Source of the DNA: Nibribacter roseus
Lineage (GTDB): Bacteria > Bacteroidota > Bacteroidia > Cytophagales > Hymenobacteraceae
DNA length: 64,000 nucleotides
Direction of reading: 5' to 3'
Assembly: GCF_042662225.1 (NCBI RefSeq)
Contig: NZ_JBHSYQ010000003.1
Coordinates: 806,001 to 870,000 of the forward strand
Shown: in pieces, positions 7,868 through 17,157 of the stretch
Position numbering within the stretch: position 1 is the first letter of the stretch
How the letters are laid out: every line of letters begins with the position of its first letter
The notes under the pieces: generated by a model
Databases searched by the model: none
Seen by the model: only the letters and a program-made list of their open reading frames with translations
What the model was told of the DNA's origin: nothing
Translations under genes and position numbers: made by a program

Positions 7868-8611
7868 ATGATCCTTAGAAATTTAAGCACACTCCTTATT
7901 TGCGCCTTGGTACAAATAGGGAGTGTTTTTTTTGCCTCTACTGCTCTAGGTCAAAGCCAGACAAGGGAGAGGAGCACCAGTGAATTAGGTATTGGTATAG
8001 GCGGCATTGTCTATAAAGGAGAAGTAGCCCCACGCTATAGATTCTTAAGCAACAGGCCAGCGCTTACTGTATTTTACAAAAAGGATTTATCAAGGGCTTT
8101 GGTGTTAAGGACTAGCCTATTGCTTGGTCGGGTAAAGGCAGAAGATGCTTTCTATGAAGGTGAATTGCCGTTGGCAGACTATAGAAGGGCAACGGTTAAC
8201 ACCAGTGTTTTGGAGCTAGCTGCCGGAATAGATTATAACTTTCTGGATTACTACGATTTCAGAAGGAGAATTAGATGGACCCCTTATTTTACATTAGGTG
8301 TTGCTGGGCTCGCATACAATAACAAAACTACCGCAGTAAACCCAAAAATTATCTACAATCAAGATAATAATGAACCTTACAGAACAGCCTTTGCTATAGC
8401 TGTTCCAATTGGGGTTGGCTTTAAGTATGCTTTAACGCATAATTTAAACTTAGGGGCTGAGTTTGGCGCAAGAGTTTTGTTTACAGATACATTTGATAAC
8501 CTGTCTACGCAAAATGAACAGGTAATGAACCCCTCTCACAATGACTGGTACTTCTATAATGGTATCAGCCTATCTTACACTTTCTATAGAATTAACTGCC
8601 CTCAGTTTTAG
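7868..8611 (+). CDS. DUF6089-type outer membrane protein, second copy
   Basis: A 247-residue exported paralogue of the preceding gene, 27 nt downstream. It has a signal peptide ending near ASTALGQ and the same landmarks in shorter form: GIGIGGIVYKGEVAPRYRF for the first strands, TPYFTLGVAGLAYNN in the middle, and FGARVLFTDTFDNLST before the end. It lacks the long loop rich in Gly and Asp seen in the first copy. The tandem pair probably arose by duplication. It precedes uppS by 87 nt and is likely co-transcribed. Confidence 0.85.
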   Translation: MILRNLSTLLICALVQIGSVFFASTALGQSQTRERSTSELGIGIGGIVYKGEVAPRYRFLSNRPALTVFYKKDLSRALVLRTSLLLGRVKAEDAFYEGELPLADYRRATVNTSVLELAAGIDYNFLDYYDFRRRIRWTPYFTLGVAGLAYNNKTTAVNPKIIYNQDNNEPYRTAFAIAVPIGVGFKYALTHNLNLGAEFGARVLFTDTFDNLSTQNEQVMNPSHNDWYFYNGISLSYTFYRINCPQF

Positions 8612-8698
8612 TTAATATCCTCTCTTCAAAGTCCTAAGAGGCAGAGAATACGTGTAATGTGCTAACCTTTTCCTAAATTGCATTGAAATTTCTTTTTA

Positions 8699-9451
8699 AT
8701 GAGTCTGAAGGAAAAGATAGATCTAAACAATTTGCCGAGACACATTGCCGTTATCATGGACGGGAACGGACGGTGGGCAAAGAAAAAGGGGAACCTACGC
8801 ATATTTGGGCATCAGAATGCCATTACTGCCGTGCGAGACACAGTAGAAGCGGCAGCTGAACTTGGAGTAGGATATCTCACACTCTACGCTTTTTCAACTG
8901 AAAACTGGTCTAGGCCGAAATATGAGGTAGATGCTCTGATGCAACTGCTGGTGAGCACTATTCGAAAAGAGACGGAGACTTTAAATAAAAATAATATCCG
9001 GTTACAGGCCATAGGCAATTTAGCCTCTTTGCCTGATGCCTGCAGAATGCAGCTACAGGAGGCAATTGAGCTGACAAGTACTAATACCAGAATGACTCTG
9101 GTATTGGCTTTGAGTTACAGCGGGCGTTGGGAATTAGTGAATGCGGCTCAAAAAATGGCAGAGGCTGTGAAAACTGGAGAATTAAGCCCTAGTGCCATTG
9201 ATGAGAAAACTATTGAGCAATTTTTAAATACCTCGGGCATGCCTGACCCTGAGTTGTTAATCAGAACCAGCGGAGAGCAGCGGATAAGTAATTTTTTGCT
9301 CTGGCAGCTCGCTTATACAGAACTGTACATTACAGAACTGTTGTGGCCTGATTTCCGGAAAGAACATCTATATGAAGCCATACTTGCTTTTCAGCAGCGG
9401 GAACGCCGCTTCGGGAAAACGAGTGAACAATTACAAAAAGCACATTCTTAA
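8699..9451 (+). CDS. uppS: isoprenyl transferase (undecaprenyl diphosphate synthase)
   Basis: Makes the C55 carrier lipid for peptidoglycan and other envelope polymers by cis-addition of isopentenyl diphosphate to farnesyl diphosphate. The 250-residue sequence has the pyrophosphate-binding loop AVIMDGNGRWAKKKG (catalytic Asp21), LYAFSTENWSRP (about 63-74) and the C-terminal signature PDPELLIRTSGEQRISNFLLW. Its stop codon shares one base with the bamA start (TAATG), so translation of the two is probably coupled. Confidence 0.97.
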   Translation: MSLKEKIDLNNLPRHIAVIMDGNGRWAKKKGNLRIFGHQNAITAVRDTVEAAAELGVGYLTLYAFSTENWSRPKYEVDALMQLLVSTIRKETETLNKNNIRLQAIGNLASLPDACRMQLQEAIELTSTNTRMTLVLALSYSGRWELVNAAQKMAEAVKTGELSPSAIDEKTIEQFLNTSGMPDPELLIRTSGEQRISNFLLWQLAYTELYITELLWPDFRKEHLYEAILAFQQRERRFGKTSEQLQKAHS

Positions 9452-11952
9452 TGAGTAAGTACCTTTGGCTGTTATGCCTTTTAGTATTGTCTGCTGCTTC
9501 TGCAACGGCGCAAATCAGACTTGGAGTTGGCAACGGCGATACGACTACCCCAATTGATTACGAAAATCCGCGCAAATACGAAATTGGTGGAATCACGGTA
9601 AGTGGCGCCAAGTTTCTTGATCCTACTACGCTTATTTCCCTGACAGGGTTGAAGGTAGGAGATGAAATTGAGATTCCAGGAGATGCCGTTGGTAGAGCTA
9701 TTCAAAAGCTTTGGGACCAAGGGATTTTAGGGGGAATAGATGTGCGTGCCTCTAAAATTGAGGGGAATAAAATTTACTTAGACTTCTTCCTAACCGAAAG
9801 ACCACGTCTTTCGCGGTTTGATTTCGACGGTATTTCAAAGTCACAGGCAGAAGACTTGCGCAAGAAAATTTCGTTGAACAAAGGCCGGGTGGTGACTGAT
9901 GATTTATTGAGCTCTACCCGTACTATTGTACAGCGTTTCTTTCAAGAGAAAGGCTTTTTAAATACTCAGGTGGTCATTCGCCAAACCCCAGATTCTGTTA
10001 TTGCCAACAGCGTTGCCTTAGATATTAAAGTAGATAAAGGCGAAAAAGTAAAAATTGGGGAGATTGACTTTGAAGGCAATGAAGCTTTTAGTGATAGAAA
10101 GCTGAAAAGACAGCTAAAAGAGACAAAGGAGAAGAAATTCTATAAAGTATTTACTAGCTCTAAATTCCGTAAAGCAGAGTTTGAAGAAGACAAAAAGCTG
10201 TTGATTGACTTCTATAACAAAGAAGGATATCGTGATGCTGCTGTTATTTCTGATTCAATTTACAAGATCAGCGATGATAGAATAGGAATCAAACTAACAA
10301 TAGACGAAGGTAATAAATACTACTACCGCTCTATTACCTGGAAAGGGAACTACTTGTATGAAGATGACTTCCTTTCGAGAATTCTAGGTCTTCAGAAAGG
10401 TGATGTGTATAATAAAGAAGAGCTAGAAAAGCGCCTGAACTACAACCCTAGCGGTAATGACATCACCTCGCTTTACATGGATGATGGTTACTTGTTCTTC
10501 CAGATTGAACCTGTGGAGGTAGCTGTAGAGGGAGATTCCATCGATTTAGAAATGCAAATCAGCGAAGGCTCTCAGGCCAAGATCAAGTCTATTAACGTGC
10601 AAGGGAACACGAAAACAAGTGACCACGTGGTGTTACGGGAACTTAGAACCTTGCCAGGACAGAACTTTAGCCGTGCAGCTCTTATTCGTTCTCAGAGAGA
10701 ATTGGCCAGCCTAGGGTACTTTGACCCTGAGAAAATAGGAATGAACCCAATCCCGAATCCTGAAGATGGTACAGTAGACATTCAATATACCGTTGAAGAA
10801 AGGCCAAATGACCAAATTACCCTTTCCGGCGGATGGGGTGGTGGCCTAGGGGCTGTTGGTACTGTAGGTTTGGTGTTGAACAACTTTTCATTGCGGAAAG
10901 CGACTAGCCTGAATGAATGGCGGCCAGTTCCGTCTGGAGATGGGCAACGTTTGGCTTTGAACATTCAGGCGAACGGTAAAAGGTATCAATCTTACTCGCT
11001 TTCTTTTACTGAACCATGGTTAGGCGGTCGCAGACCTAATTCATTTACAGTGAGTTTGAGCAAGTCCATCCAACGGTTCAACCAAGCCGATGAGTTCGGG
11101 CAGATTGTGAATTCTCACATTGACATAACAGGTGCTTCTGTAAACTTAGGCAGAAGGCTGCGTTGGCCAGATGATTATTTTACGTTGAGTAATTCTATTT
11201 CGTACTTCCGCTACAACATGAGCAATGGGTCTTCTATCTTTCAAGGATATGAAGCGGCAAGAAATATTACGGATGCTAATAATATTTCCTTTATTACCTC
11301 TTTTGCCCGTAACAGTATTGATAACCCAACCTATACAAGGTCTGGATCATCGGTAGGTTTAAACGTAACCTTTACACCACCTTACTCGCTGTTTAAAGAC
11401 GGTTCTAATTCTTTCCAGTGGATTGAATTCCATAAGTGGATGTTAGATGCTTCATGGTTCCATTCAATAATGGGAGACCTAGTGTTGAACACCAGAGCTC
11501 ACTTTGGTTTTATTGGGTCTTACTCTAAAGATGGAGTTATTGGTCCGTTTGAAAGATTTAAACTTGGTGGAGCTGGTTTAGGAGGTCAAAGATTCATTGT
11601 AGCCACAGACTATATAGGTCTGAGAGGATATGAAGATGAAAGTATTACTCCTAATGCCGCTGGTGGTATTGCCTTCAATAAATATGTGGCAGAACTGCGT
11701 TACCCCGTATCTTTGAACCCTGCTGCCACCGTTTTTGTCTTAGGTTTTGCAGAGGCTGGTAATAACTTCGGAAGCTACCGTGAGTATGATCCCTTTAAAC
11801 TGTACCGTTCTGTTGGTTTAGGCGCTAGGGTATTTATGGCGGCATTTGGTTTGCTTGGTTTTGACTATGGTTGGGGCTTAGACACCGTGCCTGGTAGACC
11901 AGGTGCAAATGGTGGTCAGTTCCACTTCATTATTGGCCAGCAGATTCGTTAA
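9451..11952 (+). CDS. bamA: outer membrane protein assembly factor BamA
   Basis: Core Omp85 subunit of the BAM machine that folds beta-barrel proteins into the outer membrane. The 833 residues comprise a signal peptide (MSKYLWLLCLLVLSAASATA), five POTRA-like repeats over about 45-440 (for example KVKIGEIDFEGNEAFSDRKL and AKIKSINVQGNTKTSDHVVL) and a C-terminal 16-strand barrel. The lid-lock motif appears as YIGLRGYEDESITP (about 725-738), the usual VRGF/Y loop. Length suits a Bacteroidota BamA. It is followed after 29 nt by two Skp-like chaperone genes, which feed it clients. Confidence 0.97.
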   Translation: MSKYLWLLCLLVLSAASATAQIRLGVGNGDTTTPIDYENPRKYEIGGITVSGAKFLDPTTLISLTGLKVGDEIEIPGDAVGRAIQKLWDQGILGGIDVRASKIEGNKIYLDFFLTERPRLSRFDFDGISKSQAEDLRKKISLNKGRVVTDDLLSSTRTIVQRFFQEKGFLNTQVVIRQTPDSVIANSVALDIKVDKGEKVKIGEIDFEGNEAFSDRKLKRQLKETKEKKFYKVFTSSKFRKAEFEEDKKLLIDFYNKEGYRDAAVISDSIYKISDDRIGIKLTIDEGNKYYYRSITWKGNYLYEDDFLSRILGLQKGDVYNKEELEKRLNYNPSGNDITSLYMDDGYLFFQIEPVEVAVEGDSIDLEMQISEGSQAKIKSINVQGNTKTSDHVVLRELRTLPGQNFSRAALIRSQRELASLGYFDPEKIGMNPIPNPEDGTVDIQYTVEERPNDQITLSGGWGGGLGAVGTVGLVLNNFSLRKATSLNEWRPVPSGDGQRLALNIQANGKRYQSYSLSFTEPWLGGRRPNSFTVSLSKSIQRFNQADEFGQIVNSHIDITGASVNLGRRLRWPDDYFTLSNSISYFRYNMSNGSSIFQGYEAARNITDANNISFITSFARNSIDNPTYTRSGSSVGLNVTFTPPYSLFKDGSNSFQWIEFHKWMLDASWFHSIMGDLVLNTRAHFGFIGSYSKDGVIGPFERFKLGGAGLGGQRFIVATDYIGLRGYEDESITPNAAGGIAFNKYVAELRYPVSLNPAATVFVLGFAEAGNNFGSYREYDPFKLYRSVGLGARVFMAAFGLLGFDYGWGLDTVPGRPGANGGQFHFIIGQQIR

Positions 11953-11981
11953 TTGGTACGATAGTTGAAGGAGATAAAGAA

Positions 11982-12626
11982 ATGAAAAAGTATGGCTATC
12001 TTGTAGTTGCAGTTCTTGTCTCTTTGTGGGCTACTAATGCCCAGGCTCAACGCTTTGGATATATTGATTCAGAGTTTATTTTACAGAAAATGCCAGATTA
12101 TGCAACTGCCCAGGCAGAAGCAGAGAAATTGGCACAAGCTTGGCAGAAAGAGATAGAAAATATGCGGGCGGAACTGGAAAAGCTCCAAAAGAGTTATCAG
12201 GCCGAGGAAATACTGCTGACGCCAGATATGAAAACGAAGCGTCAAGATGAAATAAACCGCAAAGACGCCGAACTTCGAGAGTTTCAGCGGAAAATGTTTG
12301 GCTTTGAAGGTGCTTTGTTTAAAAGGCGCCAAGAGCTAATAAGACCTGTGCAAGATCAGTTATTTGAGGCAGTAGAAAAGGTAGTTAGAAAAAGAGGCCT
12401 TAATTTTATGTTTGATAAGTCTGGTGATGTAGTAATGTTGTACACTGACCCAAGACATGATTACACTGAATTTGTGCTGGAAGAACTAGGATTAACCACT
12501 ACTGAACAAAATGCAGCCGGACCTAGGCCACCGGGAGCGTTAAAAGATGATCCCGCAGATGTGCCGCCATTACCGGCAAGCGTACCTCCAGGGGGTACAC
12601 AACCTGTTAAAAAGAAAAACAATTAA
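11982..12626 (+). CDS. OmpH/Skp family periplasmic chaperone, copy 1
   Basis: A 214-residue secreted chaperone of the Skp (OmpH) family. Signal peptide MKKYGYLVVAVLVSLWATNAQA; then RFGYIDSEFILQKMPDYATAQ, the family start; then a long charged coiled coil (about 40-125) that forms the tentacle of the Skp trimer; then the GLNFMFDKSGDVVMLYTD strand region. The last 35 residues are a proline-rich tail (GPRPPGALKDDPADVPPLPA) that is disordered by composition. It binds unfolded outer-membrane proteins in the periplasm on their way to BamA. Confidence 0.93.
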   Translation: MKKYGYLVVAVLVSLWATNAQAQRFGYIDSEFILQKMPDYATAQAEAEKLAQAWQKEIENMRAELEKLQKSYQAEEILLTPDMKTKRQDEINRKDAELREFQRKMFGFEGALFKRRQELIRPVQDQLFEAVEKVVRKRGLNFMFDKSGDVVMLYTDPRHDYTEFVLEELGLTTTEQNAAGPRPPGALKDDPADVPPLPASVPPGGTQPVKKKNN

Positions 12627-12645
12627 ACAACTAAGTTTCCTTACA

Positions 12646-13260
12646 ATGAACAAATTGAAATCTCTGTTGGTAGCCGCTTTCGTTTTAGTGAGTGTGGCTT
12701 CATTCGCCCAGACTACACCCGCTTTAAAGATTGGTTATACCAATGCAAATTACATCATTAGCCAATTGCCAGAAAGCCGTCAGATTGAATCTGATTTGAA
12801 AGCACACAGCGGGCAATTGGAAAAAGAGCTTCAGAACAAGTACAAAGAGTACCAAGCCAAGGTGGAAGCCTATAAAAAAGGCGCCGGTGCTATGTCTGAC
12901 GTAATCAGAGCAGACAAAGAAAAAGAATTGACTACCCTACAAGCTTCTATTGAAGAGTTTCAGCGTAATGCTGATGCCTCTTTGCAGAAAAAAGAGCAGG
13001 CAGCTCTTCAGCCTGTAATGAACAAAATTCAGGCTGCAATTGACAAAGTTGCCAAAGACAACGGCTTTACTCATATTTTCACTGCTGAGGCTCTGTTATA
13101 TGGACCAGAAGATGGAAATAACTTCACTGACCTTGTGCTGAAAGAGCTTGGAGTTACTCCAACACCAAAAGATGCTGCTGCATCACCAGCTGCTTCAAAT
13201 GCTGCACCAGCTACTCCTAAGCCTGCTGCAACTACTACCCCAGCAAAGAAGAAAAAATAA
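12646..13260 (+). CDS. OmpH/Skp family periplasmic chaperone, copy 2
   Basis: A 204-residue paralogue 19 nt after copy 1. The start at 12646 gives the signal peptide MNKLKSLLVAAFVLVSVASFAQ; starting further upstream would prefix non-signal residues. The chaperone part opens LKIGYTNANYIISQLPESRQ and runs through a helical coiled coil (about 50-125) to TEHIFTAEALLYGPEDG-like sequence near 146-162. The end is an Ala/Pro/Thr/Lys-rich tail. Two Skp genes after bamA are usual in Bacteroidota. The operon ends at the hairpin at 13283-13312. Confidence 0.92.
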   Translation: MNKLKSLLVAAFVLVSVASFAQTTPALKIGYTNANYIISQLPESRQIESDLKAHSGQLEKELQNKYKEYQAKVEAYKKGAGAMSDVIRADKEKELTTLQASIEEFQRNADASLQKKEQAALQPVMNKIQAAIDKVAKDNGFTHIFTAEALLYGPEDGNNFTDLVLKELGVTPTPKDAAASPAASNAAPATPKPAATTTPAKKKK

Positions 13261-13282
13261 GCTTCAACTTATTTAATTTACA

Positions 13283-13312
13283 AGAGCCGGAGACTAATAA
13301 GTCCCGGCTCTT
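13283..13312 (+). terminator. Rho-independent terminator after the bamA-skp operon
   Basis: Stem AGAGCCGG/CCGGCTCT with a 13-14 nt loop containing GAC/GTC, followed by TTTATTTTT. It lies 22 nt after the second skp stop codon. Confidence 0.85.
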
Positions 13313-13314
13313 TA

Positions 13315-13349
13315 TTTTTGTGCTATTTTTCAAAAAACAAGCCTAAAAC
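13315..13349. repeat. PAL36 copy 4, diverged
   Basis: The right half (TTTTTCAAAAAACAAGCCTAAAAC in two pieces: TTTTTCAAAAAA and CAAGCCTAAAAC) is typical, but the left arm reads TTTTTGTGCTA and pairs only partly. It overlaps the T-run of the preceding terminator and ends 4 nt before the rluD start. It is the only copy between about 6 and 23 kb. Confidence 0.5.
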
Positions 13350-13352
13350 ACT

Positions 13353-14417
13353 ATGCTTCCTCATAATGACTTAGCCGATGATTTTGATGAGAATGCAGAT
13401 TCTGAGGAATTATATGAGCACCACCGGATTGTAACAGACAAAGGACAAGCTCTTATTCGGCTTGATAAATTTCTGATGGACCGATTGCCTAATGTTACCC
13501 GCAATAAACTGCAGGAGGCAATAAAAGCGGAATCTATCAAGGTGAATGGCACTTCTATCAAGTCAAGCTATAAAGTAAAGCCATTTGATGTTATTACAGT
13601 CACCCTGGCTGAACCACCAAGGGAAACGGATGTATTGCCTGAGGACATTCCGCTGAACATTGTCTATGAAGATGAAGACGTGCTTTTGGTGAATAAACCG
13701 GCAGGTATGGTGGTACATCCAGCTTATAATAACTGGACCGGTACCTTAGTAAATGCGTTGGTGTTTCACCTGCAAAATTTGCCCACTCACCGCAATGGCG
13801 AGATCAGGCCTGGTTTGGTACATAGAATAGATAAAGACACCTCAGGTTTGTTGGTTATTGCCAAAACAGAGTTAGCCATGGCTCATTTAGCTAGACAGTT
13901 CTTTGACCACTCCATTGAGCGTACTTATTATGCACTGGTATGGGGTATTCCGGCAGAACCCAAAGGAACTGTGACTGGTCATATTGGGCGGAGTATAAAA
14001 GACAGAAAAGTAATGGCTGTATACCCAGACGGAAGTTTTGGTAAACCAGCTGTAACTCATTATGAAGTACTGGAGACCTTCTCTTATTGCAGTCTTTTAA
14101 AGTGTAATTTAGAGACAGGCCGTACGCATCAAATTAGAGCCCATATGAAGCATATAGGGCACCCGCTGTTCAATGATGCAACCTACGGAGGGGATAAGAT
14201 AATGAAGGGTCAGCAGACGGGTAGCTATAAGGCATTTGTCCAGAACACTTTTGAGGTGTTGCCCCGCCAAGCATTACACGCTAAATCTTTAGGTTTCGTG
14301 CACCCAAGAACAAATGAGTTTATCTACTTCGAATCTGAGTTGCCGGAGGATTTTACTGCTGGACTAGAGCGTTGGCGTCAATATGGAAAGATTCTAGCTC
14401 AAAGGGCTGGAGATTAA
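13353..14417 (+). CDS. rluD: RluA/RluD family pseudouridine synthase
   Basis: Isomerises uridines in 23S rRNA to pseudouridine. The 354 residues contain an N-terminal S4 RNA-binding domain (LIRLDKFLMDRLPNVTRNKL and VKVNGTSIKSSYKVKPFD-like sequence, about 35-85) and the catalytic domain with VNKPAGMVVHPAYNNWTGTL and the signature HRIDKDTSGLLVIAKT, whose Asp160 is the catalytic residue. GRTHQIRAHMKHIGHPLFND (about 255-274) is the second signature. The 40-residue acidic N-terminal extension is usual in the phylum. RluD is the best match, though RluC-type sites cannot be excluded. Confidence 0.92.
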   Translation: MLPHNDLADDFDENADSEELYEHHRIVTDKGQALIRLDKFLMDRLPNVTRNKLQEAIKAESIKVNGTSIKSSYKVKPFDVITVTLAEPPRETDVLPEDIPLNIVYEDEDVLLVNKPAGMVVHPAYNNWTGTLVNALVFHLQNLPTHRNGEIRPGLVHRIDKDTSGLLVIAKTELAMAHLARQFFDHSIERTYYALVWGIPAEPKGTVTGHIGRSIKDRKVMAVYPDGSFGKPAVTHYEVLETFSYCSLLKCNLETGRTHQIRAHMKHIGHPLFNDATYGGDKIMKGQQTGSYKAFVQNTFEVLPRQALHAKSLGFVHPRTNEFIYFESELPEDFTAGLERWRQYGKILAQRAGD

Positions 14418-14605
14418 GTTAACTACAACAGAAACTATTGCTGTTGGTATACCTGCTGAGCCTTTTGGGTGATTCCTTAAGGTACGTTTTTATTAAAGTC
14501 TAAATTTTGGTACTATATAAAACTATATGCCAGAAAAAAGAAGGAGCATCTATACGTACTGAATACTTTAGGCTTCATTTTTCAAACTCTGCTGTTTTAT
14601 AATTT

Positions 14606-14668
14606 GAACCACCTATAAAAAGAGAGGCCGTTTGCATTGCAAACGGCCTCTCTTTTTATAGGTGGTTC
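14606..14668. terminator. 63-nt perfect-arm palindrome, bidirectional terminator
   Basis: Two 31-nt arms (14606-14636 and 14638-14668) are exact reverse complements around a single T. The inner part has AAAAAGAGAGGCC/GGCCTCTCTTTTT, so it has a T-run in both directions. It lies between the convergent rluD and TPR genes. The arm length is much greater than termination needs. Confidence 0.9.
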
Positions 14669-14676
14669 ACCTAAGC

Positions 14677-16167
14677 TTATTTCATGGCTTTTAACTCTTT
14701 CAAACCATCAATCGCCGATACGTTGGCTGGGTCTAAAGCTTTTACTGCTTCCCAGTGCTTGGTTGCATTGGCTTTGTCTTTCTTCAAGAAATAGTAGTAG
14801 GCTAAATAGTTGTTAGCAACAATCAGTTCCTTCTTATACTTCTCTTGATCAGCTGAAGCCACTTCTATGAATTTCTCATAGTGAGGTTTAGCTAAACCTT
14901 CTTTAGTATCAGGGTCTAGGTTAGAATTCACTCTTGCTCTCCATAAATGGCCGTAGGCATAGGTAGGATTGCTGGTAGTGATTAGAGCATAAATGCTATC
15001 AGCTGTTTGATAGTCATCATTTAACTCGTGGGCAAAGCCGTAGTAGAACAAATCAGTATTTGTTGGAGGCGTAGTGGCAAACTTAGCTTTGTACGCTTCT
15101 ATGGCTTTAGGATAGTCTTTTACCGCTAAATACTGTTTGGTTAAAAGGTCATCGTACAACGTGTTCTTAGGGTCAAGAGCTTTGGCCTTTGTGATGACAG
15201 CAATAGCTTCTTGCGGCTTTTTGTTTTCTACTAATATGTTTGCGTAGTACTCGTAGTCAGAAGGTATTCTTTTTGACTCATCATACTTCTCAAAGTATTT
15301 AGTCATTGCCTGCAATGCTTTTTCATTCTGCTTTGTATCAAAATATGTGTAAGCAAGCAAACGGTTCATGGCTATGTTGTCTGGGTCAGCTTTCAACACA
15401 CTTTGAATCTCGCTCATTGCCTTGTCATACTCCTTTGTCAGGTAAAGGATTGAGGCGTATTTAGCGCGAGTAGCTGGCGTATTTTCAGCCAAAGACACAT
15501 ATTTTTTGATATACTCAGCACTCTTAGGGAATTGCTCAGCTCTGTAATACAGTTCAGCAAGTTCTAAGTAAGTAGGTGCAAAGTTAGGATTGGCAGCTAT
15601 AGCAGCTTCTAAATTTTCATTAGCAGCTTTAAAGTTACGTGACTGCACGTACAAACGACCCTTTTTGTAATAAGCTTCGGCATTTTTGCTATCTAGGTTA
15701 ATGGCTTTGTCATAGTTAGCCATGGCCTTGCCGCCGTCTACATTCTTATTGTTCAGATAGGCGTCACCTAACAATAAGTAAGCTTTAGCGTTTTTAGAAT
15801 CTTTGGCTACCGCATCTTCCAATACTTTGATAGCATAAGTTAGGTCTTTGATTTCCTGATTTAGATAGGCTTCACCAATCTTCACCATTAAATCAGCGTC
15901 TTTGCCTTTTGACTTTTTAATAGCCTGATCAAAAAGCTGCTGAGCTTCAGAAAGCTTGTTCTGTTTTAAGGCGGCTATGCCTTGGCTTACCAACGCTTCC
16001 GCGTCACTTTTTTGGTCTGCCAGGGCTGAATATACTAGGGGAGATTTTGCAGCTACTAGAAATTCTACTTCACTAGAACGCAGCCCACCTGTTGCGTGTG
16101 CTGAGATTCCAGCAGTCGAAAAGAAGGCGGCTGCTAAAACTCCATACGTTTTCCAGTTCTTAATCAT
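14677..16167 (-). CDS. exported TPR repeat protein
   Basis: A 496-residue protein with an apparent signal peptide (MIKNWKTYGVLAAAFFSTAGISAHA) followed by tandem tetratricopeptide repeats from about residue 53 to the end. Readable units include AYLLLGDAYLNNKNVDGGKA, AEAYYKKGRLYVQSRNFKAA and APTYLELAELYYRAEQFPKS. About 11 repeats are suggested. TPR solenoids bind other proteins; the partner here is likely in the envelope. It is the last gene downstream of the reverse exbB-exbD-exbD-tonB-small protein-PstS block, an arrangement common in Bacteroidota, and a role in that system is inferred from position only. Confidence 0.85.
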   Translation of the reverse strand: MIKNWKTYGVLAAAFFSTAGISAHATGGLRSSEVEFLVAAKSPLVYSALADQKSDAEALVSQGIAALKQNKLSEAQQLFDQAIKKSKGKDADLMVKIGEAYLNQEIKDLTYAIKVLEDAVAKDSKNAKAYLLLGDAYLNNKNVDGGKAMANYDKAINLDSKNAEAYYKKGRLYVQSRNFKAANENLEAAIAANPNFAPTYLELAELYYRAEQFPKSAEYIKKYVSLAENTPATRAKYASILYLTKEYDKAMSEIQSVLKADPDNIAMNRLLAYTYFDTKQNEKALQAMTKYFEKYDESKRIPSDYEYYANILVENKKPQEAIAVITKAKALDPKNTLYDDLLTKQYLAVKDYPKAIEAYKAKFATTPPTNTDLFYYGFAHELNDDYQTADSIYALITTSNPTYAYGHLWRARVNSNLDPDTKEGLAKPHYEKFIEVASADQEKYKKELIVANNYLAYYYFLKKDKANATKHWEAVKALDPANVSAIDGLKELKAMK

Positions 16168-16206
16168 TGGTTATGGTTGTTAATGGTAGTAAAACTTGTT
16201 AAAATC

Positions 16207-17157
16207 TTATTCTGGTCTTAGCCCTATCAGCCTAACAGGCATAGATGCCGGCACTAAACCAGACTTTAAAATAATTCTTTGGCCTTTATCGCCAGTTACA
16301 AAAGATGCAAAACCTGTGCCAAGTCCTGCACGTGCTTCTTTGCTTATTATAAAAACCTCTCTTCGCAATGGATAAGTTCCTTGAAAGAGATAGGCTTGGT
16401 ATGGCTGAACAAAATCATCTGGTGAAGTGGGGTTGCTTTTAGCACTTACTCCAACCACATTTATCTTTTTTAGAAAATTAGTTGCAGTACTGTCATCACG
16501 GTCACTAATCCAGTTTACTCCAATCACTCCTATAGCATTGCGGTTCTGAGCCACATAGTCTACCAGGCTGCTGTTAGATTTTGAGGCATAAACGTTTGCT
16601 GGCAGAGGTTGGTTATGGTTGATAGAGTCAACAATGTATCTGGAGGTGCTAGAGTTGCTGTTATCAAACACAATGGTGATGGGTGCATCAGGAGATTTCG
16701 GATCTAATTGATTCCATTTTGTCACCTTACCGGTGAAAATCTCCTGCAGCTGCTGTACTGTGAGGGTGGTGTCTCTATTTTCCTTGTGAACAATCAACGC
16801 TACTCCGTCTACGGCTATTTTGGTGGCTCTGGGAGTAAGCTTCTGTTTTGCCAGTTCCTCTGTTTCCTGTTGGGTGAGCTGACGGGTTAAAACGGCAAAT
16901 CGAATAGTGTCATTCAATAAATCCTGCACAACCTGTCCTTCTGGCTTATAGCCTGCCTCAATGCTCGCGTTCTTATAGATATTCTCAAACGTATGCACCT
17001 GAGACTCAAAAATAGGGGCAAACGTTTCATCAACGCTAATTCTAATATGCCCTGCAGTTGGTGTGTCTACTACTCTGCCAGATTGGTTGCAGGCAGAGAA
17101 TATTAGTATGGTGCAGGCTGCTAAAAGGCAGCTATATAGTGTAGGAACTTTAATCAT
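16207..17157 (-). CDS. PstS-like phosphate-binding lipoprotein
   Basis: A 316-residue lipoprotein with lipobox LIFSACNQSG (Cys about residue 22) and the periplasmic binding-protein fold of the PstS family. VVQDLLNDTIRFAVLTRQLT, VALIVHKENRDTTLTVQQLQEIFTGKVTKWNQL and RYIVDSINHNQPLP are typical of this branch. No PstC, PstA or PstB permease genes are near. In Bacteroidota such solitary PstS-like genes sit beside tonB/exbBD, so it may serve envelope phosphate or ligand capture instead of a classical ABC uptake system. Its start overlaps the upstream small gene by 8 nt. Confidence 0.85.
   Translation of the reverse strand: MIKVPTLYSCLLAACTILIFSACNQSGRVVDTPTAGHIRISVDETFAPIFESQVHTFENIYKNASIEAGYKPEGQVVQDLLNDTIRFAVLTRQLTQQETEELAKQKLTPRATKIAVDGVALIVHKENRDTTLTVQQLQEIFTGKVTKWNQLDPKSPDAPITIVFDNSNSSTSRYIVDSINHNQPLPANVYASKSNSSLVDYVAQNRNAIGVIGVNWISDRDDSTATNFLKKINVVGVSAKSNPTSPDDFVQPYQAYLFQGTYPLRREVFIISKEARAGLGTGFASFVTGDKGQRIILKSGLVPASMPVRLIGLRPE

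Noticed and set aside
13313..13320. TATTTTTG as a promoter -7 element for rluD
   Set aside because: It is the T-run of the preceding terminator, and no TTG lies at a suitable distance upstream.
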